Shown here: in pieces, positions 32,260-41,589 of the stretch | How positions within the stretch are numbered: position 1 is the first letter of the stretch | Layout: each line of letters opens with the position of its first letter | NCBI GenBank assembly: GCA_900550285.1 | Contig: URRW01000020.1 | Span: forward strand, 1 to 47,054 | Origin: an uncultured Lachnospiraceae bacterium | GTDB lineage: Bacteria > Bacillota > Clostridia > Lachnospirales > Lachnospiraceae | Length of the DNA: 47,054 nt | Direction: 5' to 3' | Translations under genes and position numbers: made by a program | Notes under the pieces: model-generated | Seen by the model: the letters and a program-made list of their open reading frames with translations, nothing else | Databases searched by the model: none | Told to the model about the DNA's origin: nothing

Positions 32260-34494
32260 TCAGGAAATCCGTTCCAGATCCAGCTGCCATGCGGCATAAT
32301 CGCCGTCTGCGGGAGGGATCGGAAGCCCGCCGTGCATCAGGGCAGAGCCCGAAAGCGTCAGCTGCCCTACTTCCCGCGCACAAGCATCCTCTTTTTTCAG
32401 CGCGGTCCTTTTTACACGGTACATGCCTTCTTCGCACAGTCCCCGCAGCTTCACGCACAAAAATGCCGGCGTCGCGCAGACGCGCTGCCATACCGCGCTT
32501 ACCAGCGCCCTTGAACCGTCCTTTTCCGCCGTCTCCCAAACTGCGCAGGCGTCCTTTCCCGGATCTGTCAGCCGATAATAGTTCCCATAGGAAATCAGGT
32601 CGTAGCGCTCCTTAAAAATCTGTATCTGGCGGGTTACCGCTTCCTTTTCCTCCTCCGTCATTTTGTTGACGTCCAGCTCGTAGCCAAAGGTCCCCGCCAT
32701 CGCCACGCACGCCCGCGTCGAAATCGGCGTTACCCTGCCCGTCTGGTGATTCGGGACTGCGGAAACGTGCGCCCCCATCGTGCTCACCGGATAAGCAAAG
32801 GACGTGCCGTACTGGATACTGAGTCTCTCGATTGCGTCCGTATCGTCGCTGCACCAGATCTGGGGCGAATAATACAGCATTCCCGTATCAAACCGTCCGC
32901 CGCCTCCGCTGCAGCCTTCCAAAAGCAGATGAGGATACCGCTCCAGAAGCGTTTCCAGCACACGGTACAGCCCCAGCATAAAGCGGTGCGCCATTTCCCC
33001 CTGCCGCCCGGCAGGCAGCGCTTCTGAAAACTTATCGCAGATGCTCCGGTTAAAATCCCATTTTACATAAGAAATCGGCGCGCTGTCCAAAACCGCCGAC
33101 AGCCGCTGTATCATATAGTCCTGGACGTCTGTTCTCGAAAAGTCCAGAATGAGCTGATTGCGGCTTAAATTCGGCTTCCGCCCCGGGATCTGCACCGCCC
33201 ATTCGGGATGCGCCCGGTATAGGCTGCTGTCCTCGGAAATACATTCCGGCTCAAACCAGATGCCGAACTTCATTCCCAGCGCCTCGATCCGCGCCCCCAA
33301 CTCCCCGAGCGTACAGCCCAGCTTTTCCTCATTGGGATACCAGTCCCCCAGACCAGAGTTGTCGCTGTCGCGCTTTCCAAACCATCCGTCGTCCATGACA
33401 AACAGCTCCACACCCAGCTTTGCCGCTTCTGCCGCGATGGACACGAGCTTGTCCCCGGTAAAGTCAAAATAAGTACCCTCCCAGTTGTTGATCAGCACCG
33501 GACGGCGTTTATGCTTCCACTCTCCCCGGCAGATATGTTCCCGGATCAGGTCATGGAAATTGCGGCTCATCCTGCCAAAGCCCTCTGCGCTGCAGCTCAT
33601 CAGCACTTCCGGCGCGTCAAAGCCTTCTCCCGGCGCTAACGTCCAGTCAAAATTATCCGGATGGATGCCGCACACAAGCCTCGTCTGATCCGCCTGATCC
33701 TTTTCTGCCTCGATCAGAAATTCCCCGCTGTATACAAAGGAAACGCCGTAGCAAAGCCCCCTTGTCTCATCCGCTCCCCTTTCGCATAAAACCACGAAGG
33801 GATTATAATGATGGCTCGATGCGCCCCGCACGCTGCCGACCGACTGCACGCCATGGGCGACGCCGGTACGCTGCACATTCCGCTCCATCGCATGACGCCC
33901 GTAAAAGGTAAGCCACTCAAAGTCTCCCTGCTGCCAGTCCAGACACAGGCTGGCAGCTTTTTCCAGCGCAACGGTCTTTTCGGAACGGTTTAGGATCCGC
34001 ACCGTCCTCGTGATCACGTCCTCTTTTTCAAAAACGCCGTACAACAGCCGTACTTCCAATCCGCATGCCTCATCTTTCAAGCGGATTTCCAGCGTATCCG
34101 CCTCCTCCTGCGTACCATACGCCGCCGGAAGCCCCGGAATGTTATATTTTCCCTTCCGAAGCTCATACCCTGCATATCTTAAATCTGCCGCGCGGCTTCC
34201 GTCCGCCTGCCGCACCCGCAGCGCGCTGATGCGGTAATCCCCCGTCCCGAAGCTGCTGTACTCCTGCGGGAGCATATCCAGCGAATAGCTTCTGTCCGTT
34301 GTCCCGACCGCATAGGGATTCCCCGAAAATCCCCGGTCCGCACAGCGGATCAGATAGGATTTGTCGCTGTTGTCCGTCTTTTCCCCGTAATAAAGATGCA
34401 AAAACACGCCCTGATCGTCCGCTTTCATCTGATAGGTCGTGTTTTTTGTCTGCAGCGTAAATACCCTGCCCTCTTTGTCTGTATAAACTGCCAT
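32260..34494 (-). CDS. Alpha-galactosidase (GH36)
   Basis: A 744-residue cytoplasmic glycosidase releasing alpha-linked galactose from raffinose-type sugars and melibiose. The N-terminal beta-sandwich is followed by the barrel (about 320-650): VLINNWEGTYFDF, ELFVMDDGWFGKRDSDNSGLGDW, GIWFEPECIS, the nucleophile in YVKWDFNRSI (about 479), EGCSGGGGRFD and the acid/base Asp in IWCSDDTDAIERL (about 549). All catalytic features are intact. The start at ATG 34494 follows AAAGGGG. No transporter gene is adjacent. An upstream promoter is present. Confidence 0.95.
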   Translation of the reverse strand: MAVYTDKEGRVFTLQTKNTTYQMKADDQGVFLHLYYGEKTDNSDKSYLIRCADRGFSGNPYAVGTTDRSYSLDMLPQEYSSFGTGDYRISALRVRQADGSRAADLRYAGYELRKGKYNIPGLPAAYGTQEEADTLEIRLKDEACGLEVRLLYGVFEKEDVITRTVRILNRSEKTVALEKAASLCLDWQQGDFEWLTFYGRHAMERNVQRTGVAHGVQSVGSVRGASSHHYNPFVVLCERGADETRGLCYGVSFVYSGEFLIEAEKDQADQTRLVCGIHPDNFDWTLAPGEGFDAPEVLMSCSAEGFGRMSRNFHDLIREHICRGEWKHKRRPVLINNWEGTYFDFTGDKLVSIAAEAAKLGVELFVMDDGWFGKRDSDNSGLGDWYPNEEKLGCTLGELGARIEALGMKFGIWFEPECISEDSSLYRAHPEWAVQIPGRKPNLSRNQLILDFSRTDVQDYMIQRLSAVLDSAPISYVKWDFNRSICDKFSEALPAGRQGEMAHRFMLGLYRVLETLLERYPHLLLEGCSGGGGRFDTGMLYYSPQIWCSDDTDAIERLSIQYGTSFAYPVSTMGAHVSAVPNHQTGRVTPISTRACVAMAGTFGYELDVNKMTEEEKEAVTRQIQIFKERYDLISYGNYYRLTDPGKDACAVWETAEKDGSRALVSAVWQRVCATPAFLCVKLRGLCEEGMYRVKRTALKKEDACAREVGQLTLSGSALMHGGLPIPPADGDYAAWQLDLERIS

Positions 34495-34564
34495 TTCTGA
34501 TTCCCCTTTTCGCATGCCTTTTTATCCGCCCGGCTGGTCTGACACAGCACGGCGGCACAATGTT

Positions 34565-34594
34565 ATCATACGTCATCGCGCCGCCTTTTGTCCA
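34565..34594 (-). promoter_or_regulatory. Probable promoter of the alpha-galactosidase gene
   Basis: Minus-strand TGGACA (34594-34589), an 18-base spacer and TATGAT (34570-34565), about 70 bases before the start. No clear cre site was seen near it. Confidence 0.55.
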
Positions 34595-34634
34595 TGCAAA
34601 ATTTTAAGGAAACACTGCAATATTTTAACGGATA

Positions 34635-36476
34635 TTACGCCGTCTTTTCAAACTGGGAATTATAAAGCTCCGCGTAAAATCCGCCCTGCTTTAGAAGCTG
34701 CTCATGACTGCCCTGTTCAACGATGTCCCCGTCCTTCATCACAAGGATCACGTCGGCGTCCCGGATCGTGGACAGGCGGTGCGCGATGACAAAGCTCGTG
34801 CGCCCCTTCATCAGATTGTTCATCGCCTTCTGGATCTGGATCTCCGTCCGCGTATCCACAGAGCTGGTCGCCTCGTCCAGAATCATGATCGGGCTGTCTG
34901 AAAGAATCGCCCGCGCGATCGTCAGAAGCTGCTTTTGTCCCTGCGAAACATTCGTTCCGTCCTCGTTTAATTCCATCTGATAGCCGCCGGGCAGCGTCCG
35001 GATAAACCGGTCCGCGTGGGCTGCCTTTGCCGCCGCGATCACCTCTTCGTCCGTAGCGTCCAGACGTCCGTAGCGGATATTCTCCATGATCGTGCCTTTA
35101 AACAGCCACGTATCCTGCAGCACCATGCCGAACATCTCCCGCAGCTGTCCCCGGTTGAACCGGCGCACATCGTGTCCGTCCAGACAAATTGAACCGCCGT
35201 TCACATCGTAAAACCGCATCAAAAGCTTTACCATCGTCGTCTTTCCCGCCCCGGTGGGCCCCACGATCGCCACCGTCTGCCCCGGCTTTACCTTGCAGGA
35301 AAAATCGTTGATAATAATTTTTTCCGGCGTATAGCCAAACCGCACATGGTCAAAGGTCACCTCTCCGGTCAGCCCTTCTGTCGAAACGGCATTTTCTGCG
35401 GTCTGTGCTTCCTCTTCCTCCTCCAGAAACTCGAACACGCGCTCCGCCGCAGCCGCTGTGGACTGAAGCATATTGGAAACCTGGGCGATCTGCGTGATCG
35501 GCTGGGTAAAATTGCGCACATACTGGATAAACGCCTGAATGTCCCCGACCTCGATCGCGCCGCGCACCGCCAGGATGCTGCCGCTGACCGCAACCGCCAC
35601 ATAGCCCAGATTTCCCACAAACGTCATGATCGGCTGCATCATGCCGGAAATAAACTGGGATTTCCACGCGGACTGATACAGCAGCTCATTTGTCCCGTCA
35701 AACTCTGCCTTTACCGCCTCTTCCCGGTTAAACGCCCGGATCACGCTGTGGCCGCTGTAGGCTTCCTCCACCTGACCGTTGATGTTTCCCAGACATTCCT
35801 GCTGCCGGATAAAATATTTCTGGGAACGCTTTACGACCGCCCCGATCAGTCCGCCGGAAATCGGAAGGATCACAAACGCGATGACCGTCATGAGCGGGCT
35901 GATGGAAAGCATCATAATGAGCACGCCGATCATCATCGTCACGGAGGTGATCAGCTGCGTGATGCTCTGGTTCAAGCTCTGCCCGAGCGTATCCACGTCG
36001 TTTGTGATACGGGAAAGCACTTCCCCGACCGTCCTTGACTCAAAATATTTCATGGGCATCCGGTTGATCTTTTCCGAAATCTCGCGCCGCATCCGAAAGC
36101 ACAGCTTCTGGGTGATCCCCGTCATCAGCCAGCCCTGGATAAAGTTAAACAGGGCGCTCACAAGATAAATGCCAAGAAGCCACAAAAGGATCTGACCGAT
36201 CCTTGCAAAATTGATGCCTCCGGTTCCGCCCACCTTCGCCACAAGGCCGTTAAACAGCTCCGTTGTCACCTTGCTCAGCACCTTCGGCCCGATGATGCTG
36301 AATATGGTGCTTCCCACCGCAAAAACAAGCACCGCCGCCAGACCGATCCTGTATTTCCCAAGGTAGGCGGACAGCCTGCCGACCGTGCCTTTAAAATCCT
36401 TCGCCTTTTCGCCGGGCATCATCCCGTGCCCGTGTCCGTGCCCCATCGCCGGACGTCCTGAATGTTTCTGGCTCAT
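34635..36476 (-). CDS. ABC exporter subunit (type IV, ATP-binding/permease), catalytic half
   Basis: A 613-residue half-transporter. Six membrane segments (about 40-330) include SRITNDVDTLGQSLNQSITQ. The nucleotide-binding domain (about 375-613) has Walker A GPTGAGKTT, the signature NVSQGQKQLL, a full Walker B MILDEATSSVD and an H-loop (IAHRLST). The N-terminal tail has a His/Gly cluster (GHGHGHGMM), possibly metal-binding. It starts four bases inside the end of the partner gene (ATGA), so the two are coupled and likely form a heterodimer such as BmrCD/LmrCD. Substrate unknown, probably a drug or lipid. Confidence 0.92.
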   Translation of the reverse strand: MSQKHSGRPAMGHGHGHGMMPGEKAKDFKGTVGRLSAYLGKYRIGLAAVLVFAVGSTIFSIIGPKVLSKVTTELFNGLVAKVGGTGGINFARIGQILLWLLGIYLVSALFNFIQGWLMTGITQKLCFRMRREISEKINRMPMKYFESRTVGEVLSRITNDVDTLGQSLNQSITQLITSVTMMIGVLIMMLSISPLMTVIAFVILPISGGLIGAVVKRSQKYFIRQQECLGNINGQVEEAYSGHSVIRAFNREEAVKAEFDGTNELLYQSAWKSQFISGMMQPIMTFVGNLGYVAVAVSGSILAVRGAIEVGDIQAFIQYVRNFTQPITQIAQVSNMLQSTAAAAERVFEFLEEEEEAQTAENAVSTEGLTGEVTFDHVRFGYTPEKIIINDFSCKVKPGQTVAIVGPTGAGKTTMVKLLMRFYDVNGGSICLDGHDVRRFNRGQLREMFGMVLQDTWLFKGTIMENIRYGRLDATDEEVIAAAKAAHADRFIRTLPGGYQMELNEDGTNVSQGQKQLLTIARAILSDSPIMILDEATSSVDTRTEIQIQKAMNNLMKGRTSFVIAHRLSTIRDADVILVMKDGDIVEQGSHEQLLKQGGFYAELYNSQFEKTA

Positions 36477-38611
36477 TGTGCTGCTCCTCCTTTCAGCTCG
36501 CTCTCAGACAGCTGGGAACGGGCGATTTCCTGATATGCCCCGCAATTTTTTAACAGCTCCTCATGAGTGCCCTTTCCGGCGATCCTGCCGTCGTCCAGCA
36601 CGAGGATCTGATCCGCATGCAGGATCGTGCTGATCCGCTGCGCCACGATGAGGACCGTCGCATTGGACGCTTTCTTTCCAAGCGCCTGTCTCAGCGCCGC
36701 GTCCGTCTTATAATCCAGCGCCGAAAAGCTGTCGTCAAACAAATAGATCTTCGGGTCTTTGGCGATTGCCCGGGCGATCGCCAGACGCTGCTTTTGTCCG
36801 CCGGAAACATTGCTGCCGCCCTGCGCCACCGGACTGTCGTAGCCCTCCGGCTTTCCGTCGATAAACTCCCGCGCCTGTGCCGTATCCGCCGCTTCTCTCA
36901 TCTGCCCGTCGCTGATCTGCTCTTCTCCCGCCAGCTTGATGTTGGAAGCGATCGTCCCGGAAAACAGGATCCCCTTCTGGGGCACAAGCCCAAGCACCTC
37001 CCGCAGCCCATGCTGTGAAAGCTGCCGGATGTCCACGCCGTCTAAAAGGATCCTTCCTCCCGTCACATCATAAAACCGCGGGATCAGGTTGATCAGCGTG
37101 GATTTGCCGCAGCCTGTGCTTCCGATGATCGCCGTCGTTTTGCCCGGCTCTGCGGTAAAGCTGATGTGCTCCAGCGCATTGTCGTCCGCCCCCGGATATT
37201 TGAAGCTTACGTCCTCAAAAGAAAGCACGCCCTTGCAGTCCTTAAGCTTTTCATCCTGCACCTTTTCTGCGTCGGATACGCTGCTGTTTGTATGGAGGAT
37301 CTCTTCGATCCGGTCCGCCGCCACGCCCGCCCGGGGCAGCATCACGGAAACCATCGTCAGCATCAAAAAGGACATGACGATCTGCATCGTATACGTCATA
37401 AACGCCATCATATCCCCGACCTGCAGGCTGCCGGCGTCAATCCCCTTTGCGCCGAACCATACGATCATTACCGTCACACAGTTCATGATCAGCATCATCA
37501 TCGGCATCATAAATGTCATTACGCGGTTTGTGAACAGCTGCGTTTTCATCAGATCCCTGTTCGCCCCGTCAAACCGCTCCTCTTCAAACTTTTCTCTGGA
37601 AAATGCCCGGATCACGGAAAGTCCGGTCAGGATCTCTCTGGATACCAGATTCAGCCGGTCCACGAGCTGCTGCATTTTCTGAAACCGCGGCATGGCAATC
37701 CCCATCAGCACGAGCACCACCGCCATGATCACTCCTACCGCCAGCGCGATGATCCACGCCATTCCGGTTTTGGTTTCCGTTACCTTCAGCACGCCGCCGA
37801 TCCCGACGATCGGCGCATAAATGACCATCCGCAAAAGCATGACCGCGACCATCTGCACCTGCTGGATGTCGTTTGTGCTCCTCGTGATCAAAGACGCGGT
37901 GGAAAACCGGTGCATTTCCGCGCTGGAAAAAGACATTACCCGGTTAAATACCTGACCGCGCAGGCTTTTGCCGATGAACGCCGCCGCCCGGGACGCCAGC
38001 AGGCTTACGAGGATCGCGCTTGCCACCATCAAAAGCGTAAAGCCCAGCATCTTCGCGCCCGTTACAAGAAGATATTTGGTCTGGACCGCCCCTGCGTCCT
38101 TTCCCATCGCCTCATATTCCTGCTTTACAAACAGCACCGCCCTCTGATCCAGCAGCGACTCGCTCATATCGCCCGCCCGGGCGCTGACCTGCTCCCGCAG
38201 CGTTAAGATCTGCTCATCCGAAAGCGTTATATCCTGCGCCTCCAGCTCAGGCGCTGCCTCCTCCATTCCGGAAAGCATCGCCATCGGCAGCCGAAACAGC
38301 CCGTTTAACTGCTCCAGATCCTCCTTCCGGTCTGTCGTCCGCTCAAGGCTTCCGTCCTGCCTTTGCTCATAAAAAGCCTCTGCCGCTTCTTTCTCCTCAG
38401 AAGTCATCAGCTTCTTTAAGCGGTCAAACGTCTCTTTTCTCATCTGCTCAGGCGCCGCATATTCGATGCCTCCCTGCTGGATTCCCACGTCCACAATATC
38501 CGATGTATACTGCGGCAGCGCCAGATCACAATATGCCTGGACGACCAGCAAAACGATGATCGCCAGCACTGATTTTTTGCATTGTTTCAAATAACCCAGT
38601 AGCCGAAACAT
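36473..38611 (-). CDS. ABC exporter subunit (type IV), degenerate-site half
   Basis: A 712-residue half-transporter. After the first membrane helix comes a long acidic extracellular insert (about 45-170), then the remaining helices, then the ATPase domain (about 470-705) with GSTGCGKST, signature NVSGGQKQRL and a Walker B reading YLFDDSFSALD, where the catalytic Glu is Asp. This is the asymmetric site of heterodimeric exporters, in line with the intact Glu in the partner. The large insert is like that of BmrD-type subunits. It follows the MarR gene with almost no gap. Confidence 0.92.
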   Translation of the reverse strand: MFRLLGYLKQCKKSVLAIIVLLVVQAYCDLALPQYTSDIVDVGIQQGGIEYAAPEQMRKETFDRLKKLMTSEEKEAAEAFYEQRQDGSLERTTDRKEDLEQLNGLFRLPMAMLSGMEEAAPELEAQDITLSDEQILTLREQVSARAGDMSESLLDQRAVLFVKQEYEAMGKDAGAVQTKYLLVTGAKMLGFTLLMVASAILVSLLASRAAAFIGKSLRGQVFNRVMSFSSAEMHRFSTASLITRSTNDIQQVQMVAVMLLRMVIYAPIVGIGGVLKVTETKTGMAWIIALAVGVIMAVVLVLMGIAMPRFQKMQQLVDRLNLVSREILTGLSVIRAFSREKFEEERFDGANRDLMKTQLFTNRVMTFMMPMMMLIMNCVTVMIVWFGAKGIDAGSLQVGDMMAFMTYTMQIVMSFLMLTMVSVMLPRAGVAADRIEEILHTNSSVSDAEKVQDEKLKDCKGVLSFEDVSFKYPGADDNALEHISFTAEPGKTTAIIGSTGCGKSTLINLIPRFYDVTGGRILLDGVDIRQLSQHGLREVLGLVPQKGILFSGTIASNIKLAGEEQISDGQMREAADTAQAREFIDGKPEGYDSPVAQGGSNVSGGQKQRLAIARAIAKDPKIYLFDDSFSALDYKTDAALRQALGKKASNATVLIVAQRISTILHADQILVLDDGRIAGKGTHEELLKNCGAYQEIARSQLSESELKGGAAQ

Positions 38612-38612
38612 A

Positions 38613-39074
38613 TCAGTCTCCTTTCAATGCTGAAATTTCCTCTTCCATCACGTCCCCGAAACGGTTCCACAAAGCGATCATCTGCCGGAACTCTTCTTCT
38701 CCCATTCCGTCTACCACGCGGGAGGCAAATCCCAGCATCAGGGTATGCCCCTTATCCCTCGCCTGCTGCCCCTTGGGCGTTAAATGCACGCAGGTGCTGC
38801 GCCTGTCCTCCGGGTCGATCTCCCGCACGCACAGCCCCTTTTGCTCCATGCTCCGCAAAAGCCTCGAAAGCGCCGGGGCGGAAACATCCATGACCTTTAA
38901 AAGCTCGCTCACATAGACACCGTACAGCGCCCCACACTGCCTGCTGTGGCGGCTGATCAGCTCCAGCGCCGCAAACTCGCCGTTCCCGGCTCCCGGATGC
39001 AGCACGCTGTAATCCATCTTCCGAAACCGCGCCATCGCCTTCATAAACTGCTTTACAAGATCCATTGATTCCAT
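38613..39074 (-). CDS. MarR-family transcriptional regulator
   Basis: A 153-residue winged-helix regulator. The recognition core is VSELLKVMDVSAPALSRLLRSMEQKGLCVREIDPEDRRSTCVHLTPKGQ (about residues 50-100), with the DxRxxxxxLT wing. Dimerisation helices lie at both ends. It is the first gene of an operon with the two ABC subunits, the classic layout for a repressor of a drug exporter. The ATG at 39074 follows GGAGCCGGGA; longer starts are less likely. A 19-bp palindrome upstream is the probable operator. Confidence 0.93.
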   Translation of the reverse strand: MESMDLVKQFMKAMARFRKMDYSVLHPGAGNGEFAALELISRHSRQCGALYGVYVSELLKVMDVSAPALSRLLRSMEQKGLCVREIDPEDRRSTCVHLTPKGQQARDKGHTLMLGFASRVVDGMGEEEFRQMIALWNRFGDVMEEEISALKGD

Positions 39075-39116
39075 TCCCGGCTCCTTCCCACCGTATACAA
39101 GTATTAACATGATGAA

Positions 39117-39135
39117 TAATTAACAGTGTTAATTA
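39117..39135. promoter_or_regulatory. Probable MarR operator: perfect 19-bp palindrome
   Basis: TAATTAACA-G-TGTTAATTA is symmetric around a central base and lies about 43 bases upstream of the MarR start, at the likely -35 region (possible -10 elements: TAATAC or TATACG around 39094-39106). This is the usual size and style for MarR-type sites. The gap 39075-39389 holds this site and the yitT promoter. Confidence 0.8.
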
Positions 39136-39241
39136 CTTTTCGTATCTTACTCCGCCCCTCCTTTGATTGCAAGAAAATTTTTCTGAATTTTTTCTAAAAT
39201 GCAGAAGGCATCTGCGCAGCAGTCCGGAAATTTCCCTTTTC

Positions 39242-39270
39242 TTGACTTTTTTTGGCTGCCATGTCACAAT
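39242..39270 (+). promoter_or_regulatory. Probable yitT promoter
   Basis: TTGACT (39242-39247), a 17-base spacer and CACAAT (39265-39270). The -35 is strong, the -10 weak. It is divergent from the MarR operon. Confidence 0.5.
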
Positions 39271-39389
39271 CTATATGTATGGTAACAGGATCAAAGGCTG
39301 CAAAGCGCGAAGCAGTCTGCCGCGGCCGCAGCCGGGCGCTTTCGCTTTCCCCGCATCATATATAAAAACGAAAAAACGGAGAACATCAT

Positions 39390-40286
39390 ATGAAACAGCT
39401 CAAGGGTTCCATCCATTTAAAACCGCACACAAGGGACGTCTGTCTGGACTGGATCTGCGACATCGTCGGCAATATCCTTTTTTCCGTCGGGATCTATACG
39501 TTTGCCAAGCTTGCAAACTTTGCCCCGGGAGGGCTCTCCGGCGTCGCCCTTATCATAAACCATCTCTGGGGGCTGCCCATCGGTATGACTTCGCTTGTCT
39601 TGAATATCCCGCTTATCCTGATGAGCTACCGGATCGTCGGGCGGCATTTTATGCTCAAATCCATCCGGACGATCATCATCAATACGATCATTCTGGATTT
39701 TATTTTCCCGCTCACGCCCGCCTATGCCGGAAACCCGATGCTGGCGGCGCTGTTTTCCGGCGTATTTTTCGGAGCCGGCCTGGGGCTGATCTATATGCGC
39801 GGCTCTTCCACCGGCGGCTCTGACTTTTTAACGATGTCCATCAAAACGCTGCACCCGCACCTGTCCATCGGCGCGGTCACGATGGCGATCGACCTTGTGA
39901 TCATCGGCATCGGCTGGCCCGTATTCGGCAACATCGACGCGGTGCTTTACGGTCTGATCGCAGCATTTGTTACCTCCGTTGTCATCGACAAGATCCTGTA
40001 CGGCACGAGCGCCGGAAAACTGGCGATCATCATTACGACCTGCGGCCCGCAGGTCTCCGCCCGGATCGACGAGGTATGTGCCAGAGGTTCAACCTCCATC
40101 CGCGCCAGAGGCTCCTATACCGATATTGACCGTCAGGTGCTTTTGTGCGCCTGCTCCAAAACAGAGATCTACAAGGTACGTCAGGCGGCGCATGAGATCG
40201 ACCCCAGCGCCTTTGTGATGATCACGGAAACCAGCGAGGTATTTGGCGAGGGCTTTATCGTCCCGACCGAAAACGTCAAGCTCTGA
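39390..40286 (+). CDS. YitT family membrane protein
   Basis: A 298-residue protein. The membrane domain (about 20-210, five to six hydrophobic segments) contains FAPGGLSGVALIINHLWGLPIG and LGLIYMRGSSTGGSDFLTM, the signature of the YitT/DUF161 family. The soluble C-terminal DUF2179 domain follows (about 215-290: ARGSTSIRARGSYTDIDRQVLLCACSKTE). Function unknown; a transport role is assumed in the family. The ATG follows CGGAGAACATC. The stop codon lies inside the first copy of a 26-bp direct repeat. Confidence 0.92.
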   Translation: MKQLKGSIHLKPHTRDVCLDWICDIVGNILFSVGIYTFAKLANFAPGGLSGVALIINHLWGLPIGMTSLVLNIPLILMSYRIVGRHFMLKSIRTIIINTIILDFIFPLTPAYAGNPMLAALFSGVFFGAGLGLIYMRGSSTGGSDFLTMSIKTLHPHLSIGAVTMAIDLVIIGIGWPVFGNIDAVLYGLIAAFVTSVVIDKILYGTSAGKLAIIITTCGPQVSARIDEVCARGSTSIRARGSYTDIDRQVLLCACSKTEIYKVRQAAHEIDPSAFVMITETSEVFGEGFIVPTENVKL

Positions 40287-40341
40287 CCGTCCTGTGCAGG
40301 CAGCTGATTCATGCGCTGACCATCCTGTGCAGGCAGCTGAT
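40283..40341 (+). repeat. Two 26-bp direct repeats at the yitT stop codon
   Basis: CTGACC(G/A)TCCTGTGCAGG... occurs at 40283-40308 and 40316-40341 with one mismatch and a 33-base period. Each copy has CCTGTGCAGG and CAGCTG dyads. The first copy overlaps the last codons of yitT. Confidence 0.9.
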
Positions 40342-40399
40342 AGAAGAGCCGATAAATCGCTGATCCCCCATTTTATAACACACAAAGAAAGGAACCGTC

Positions 40400-41422
40400 A
40401 TGAAATATCCCCGCAATCTTCCGGCAAAAGGAACGATCGGCTTTGTCGCCCCGTCCTTTGGCTGCAGCATTTCCCCTTATAAAGAAGCCTTTGAAAACGC
40501 CCAGAAGCAGCTTGCCGCCCTCGGCTATTCTTTCGATTTTGGCCCCAACTGCTTTGCCGGGGAAGGCGTCGGCATCAGCAGCACTCCCCAAAAATGCGGC
40601 GCTGAGCTGACCGAATATTATCTTCGGGAACAAAACGACTGTCTGATCTCCTGCGGCGGCGGAGAGCTGATGTGCGAGATTCTGGATCATGTGGATTTTG
40701 AACGCATCCGGAATGCCGCCCCCAAATGGTTCATGGGTTATTCCGACAACACAAATATGACCTACCTGCTGGCGACGCTTGCCGACACCGCCTCCATATA
40801 CGGCCCCTGCGCCGCCGCCTTTGGCATGGAGCCGTGGCATCCGGCGCTGCATGACGCCCTTGGCATCCTCACCGGGCAGGTTTCCAGTGTTTCCGGCTAT
40901 GATCTCTGGGAAAAGGAATCCCTGAAGGATGAAACCAATCCGCTTGCGCCCTATCATGTGACGCAGCCCCGCGTCCTGAAACGCTTCCCCGATCAGGACG
41001 CTTCCTTTTCGGGCAGGCTTCTGGGCGGCTGCATGGACTGTCTTGTAAATCTTCTGGGAACCGTCTATGACCAGACCGCCGGCTTCATCGACCGGTATCA
41101 GGACGACGGCATCATCTGGTTTCTGGAAGCCTGCGACTTAAATGTTTTTTCCATCCGGCGCGCCATGTGGCAGATGGAGCATGCGGGATGGTTCCGCCAT
41201 GTAAAGGGCTTTTTGATCGGCCGTCCGCTCTGCTTCGGGCAGGAAATGATGGGGCTTGACGCCTATGAGGCAGTGCTTTCCACCGCTTCCCGCTATCATG
41301 TCCCGGTCATTATGGACGTGGATCTTGGGCATCTGCCCCCCATGATGCCGCTCATCGTCGGAAGCATGGCGGACGTTACCGTTTCCGGCAACGACATCCG
41401 GATCGATATGAGGCTTATCTGA
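40400..41422 (+). CDS. S66 family peptidase (LD-carboxypeptidase-like)
   Basis: A 340-residue serine carboxypeptidase of the LdcA/MccF family. The nucleophile Ser is in FMGYSDNTNM (about 114), the Glu in IWFLEACDLN (about 243) and the His in DVDLGHLPPMMPL (about 309), so the triad is complete. Members cut murein tetrapeptides (LdcA) or microcin-type conjugates (MccF); no signal peptide is seen, so cytoplasmic recycling or detoxification are both possible. The ATG follows AAAGAAAGGAACC. It ends before a strong terminator. Confidence 0.88.
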   Translation: MKYPRNLPAKGTIGFVAPSFGCSISPYKEAFENAQKQLAALGYSFDFGPNCFAGEGVGISSTPQKCGAELTEYYLREQNDCLISCGGGELMCEILDHVDFERIRNAAPKWFMGYSDNTNMTYLLATLADTASIYGPCAAAFGMEPWHPALHDALGILTGQVSSVSGYDLWEKESLKDETNPLAPYHVTQPRVLKRFPDQDASFSGRLLGGCMDCLVNLLGTVYDQTAGFIDRYQDDGIIWFLEACDLNVFSIRRAMWQMEHAGWFRHVKGFLIGRPLCFGQEMMGLDAYEAVLSTASRYHVPVIMDVDLGHLPPMMPLIVGSMADVTVSGNDIRIDMRLI

Positions 41423-41512
41423 ATGCGCCGGACGTCAGGCAATAAACTCCCTTCGAGCGAGTGCACATAATCGTGTTTTTTGTTTGATGGGAAAGTTCCT
41501 TTCTTATCGAAC

Positions 41513-41558
41513 AAAAAAGTGCGGACACAGCAAACTCCCTGCTGCCCGCACTTTTTTT
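41513..41558. terminator. Bidirectional terminator between S66 peptidase and hom
   Basis: AAAAAAGTGCGG pairs with CCGCACTTTTTTT (12 bp), with an inner CAGCA/TGCTG pairing in the loop. A second imperfect hairpin lies just left of it (about 41480-41512, AAAG/CTTT and GAT/ATC arms). Confidence 0.9.
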
Positions 41559-41589
41559 ACGCACAATCTCTCTTATTTCCGCTCTGCCT

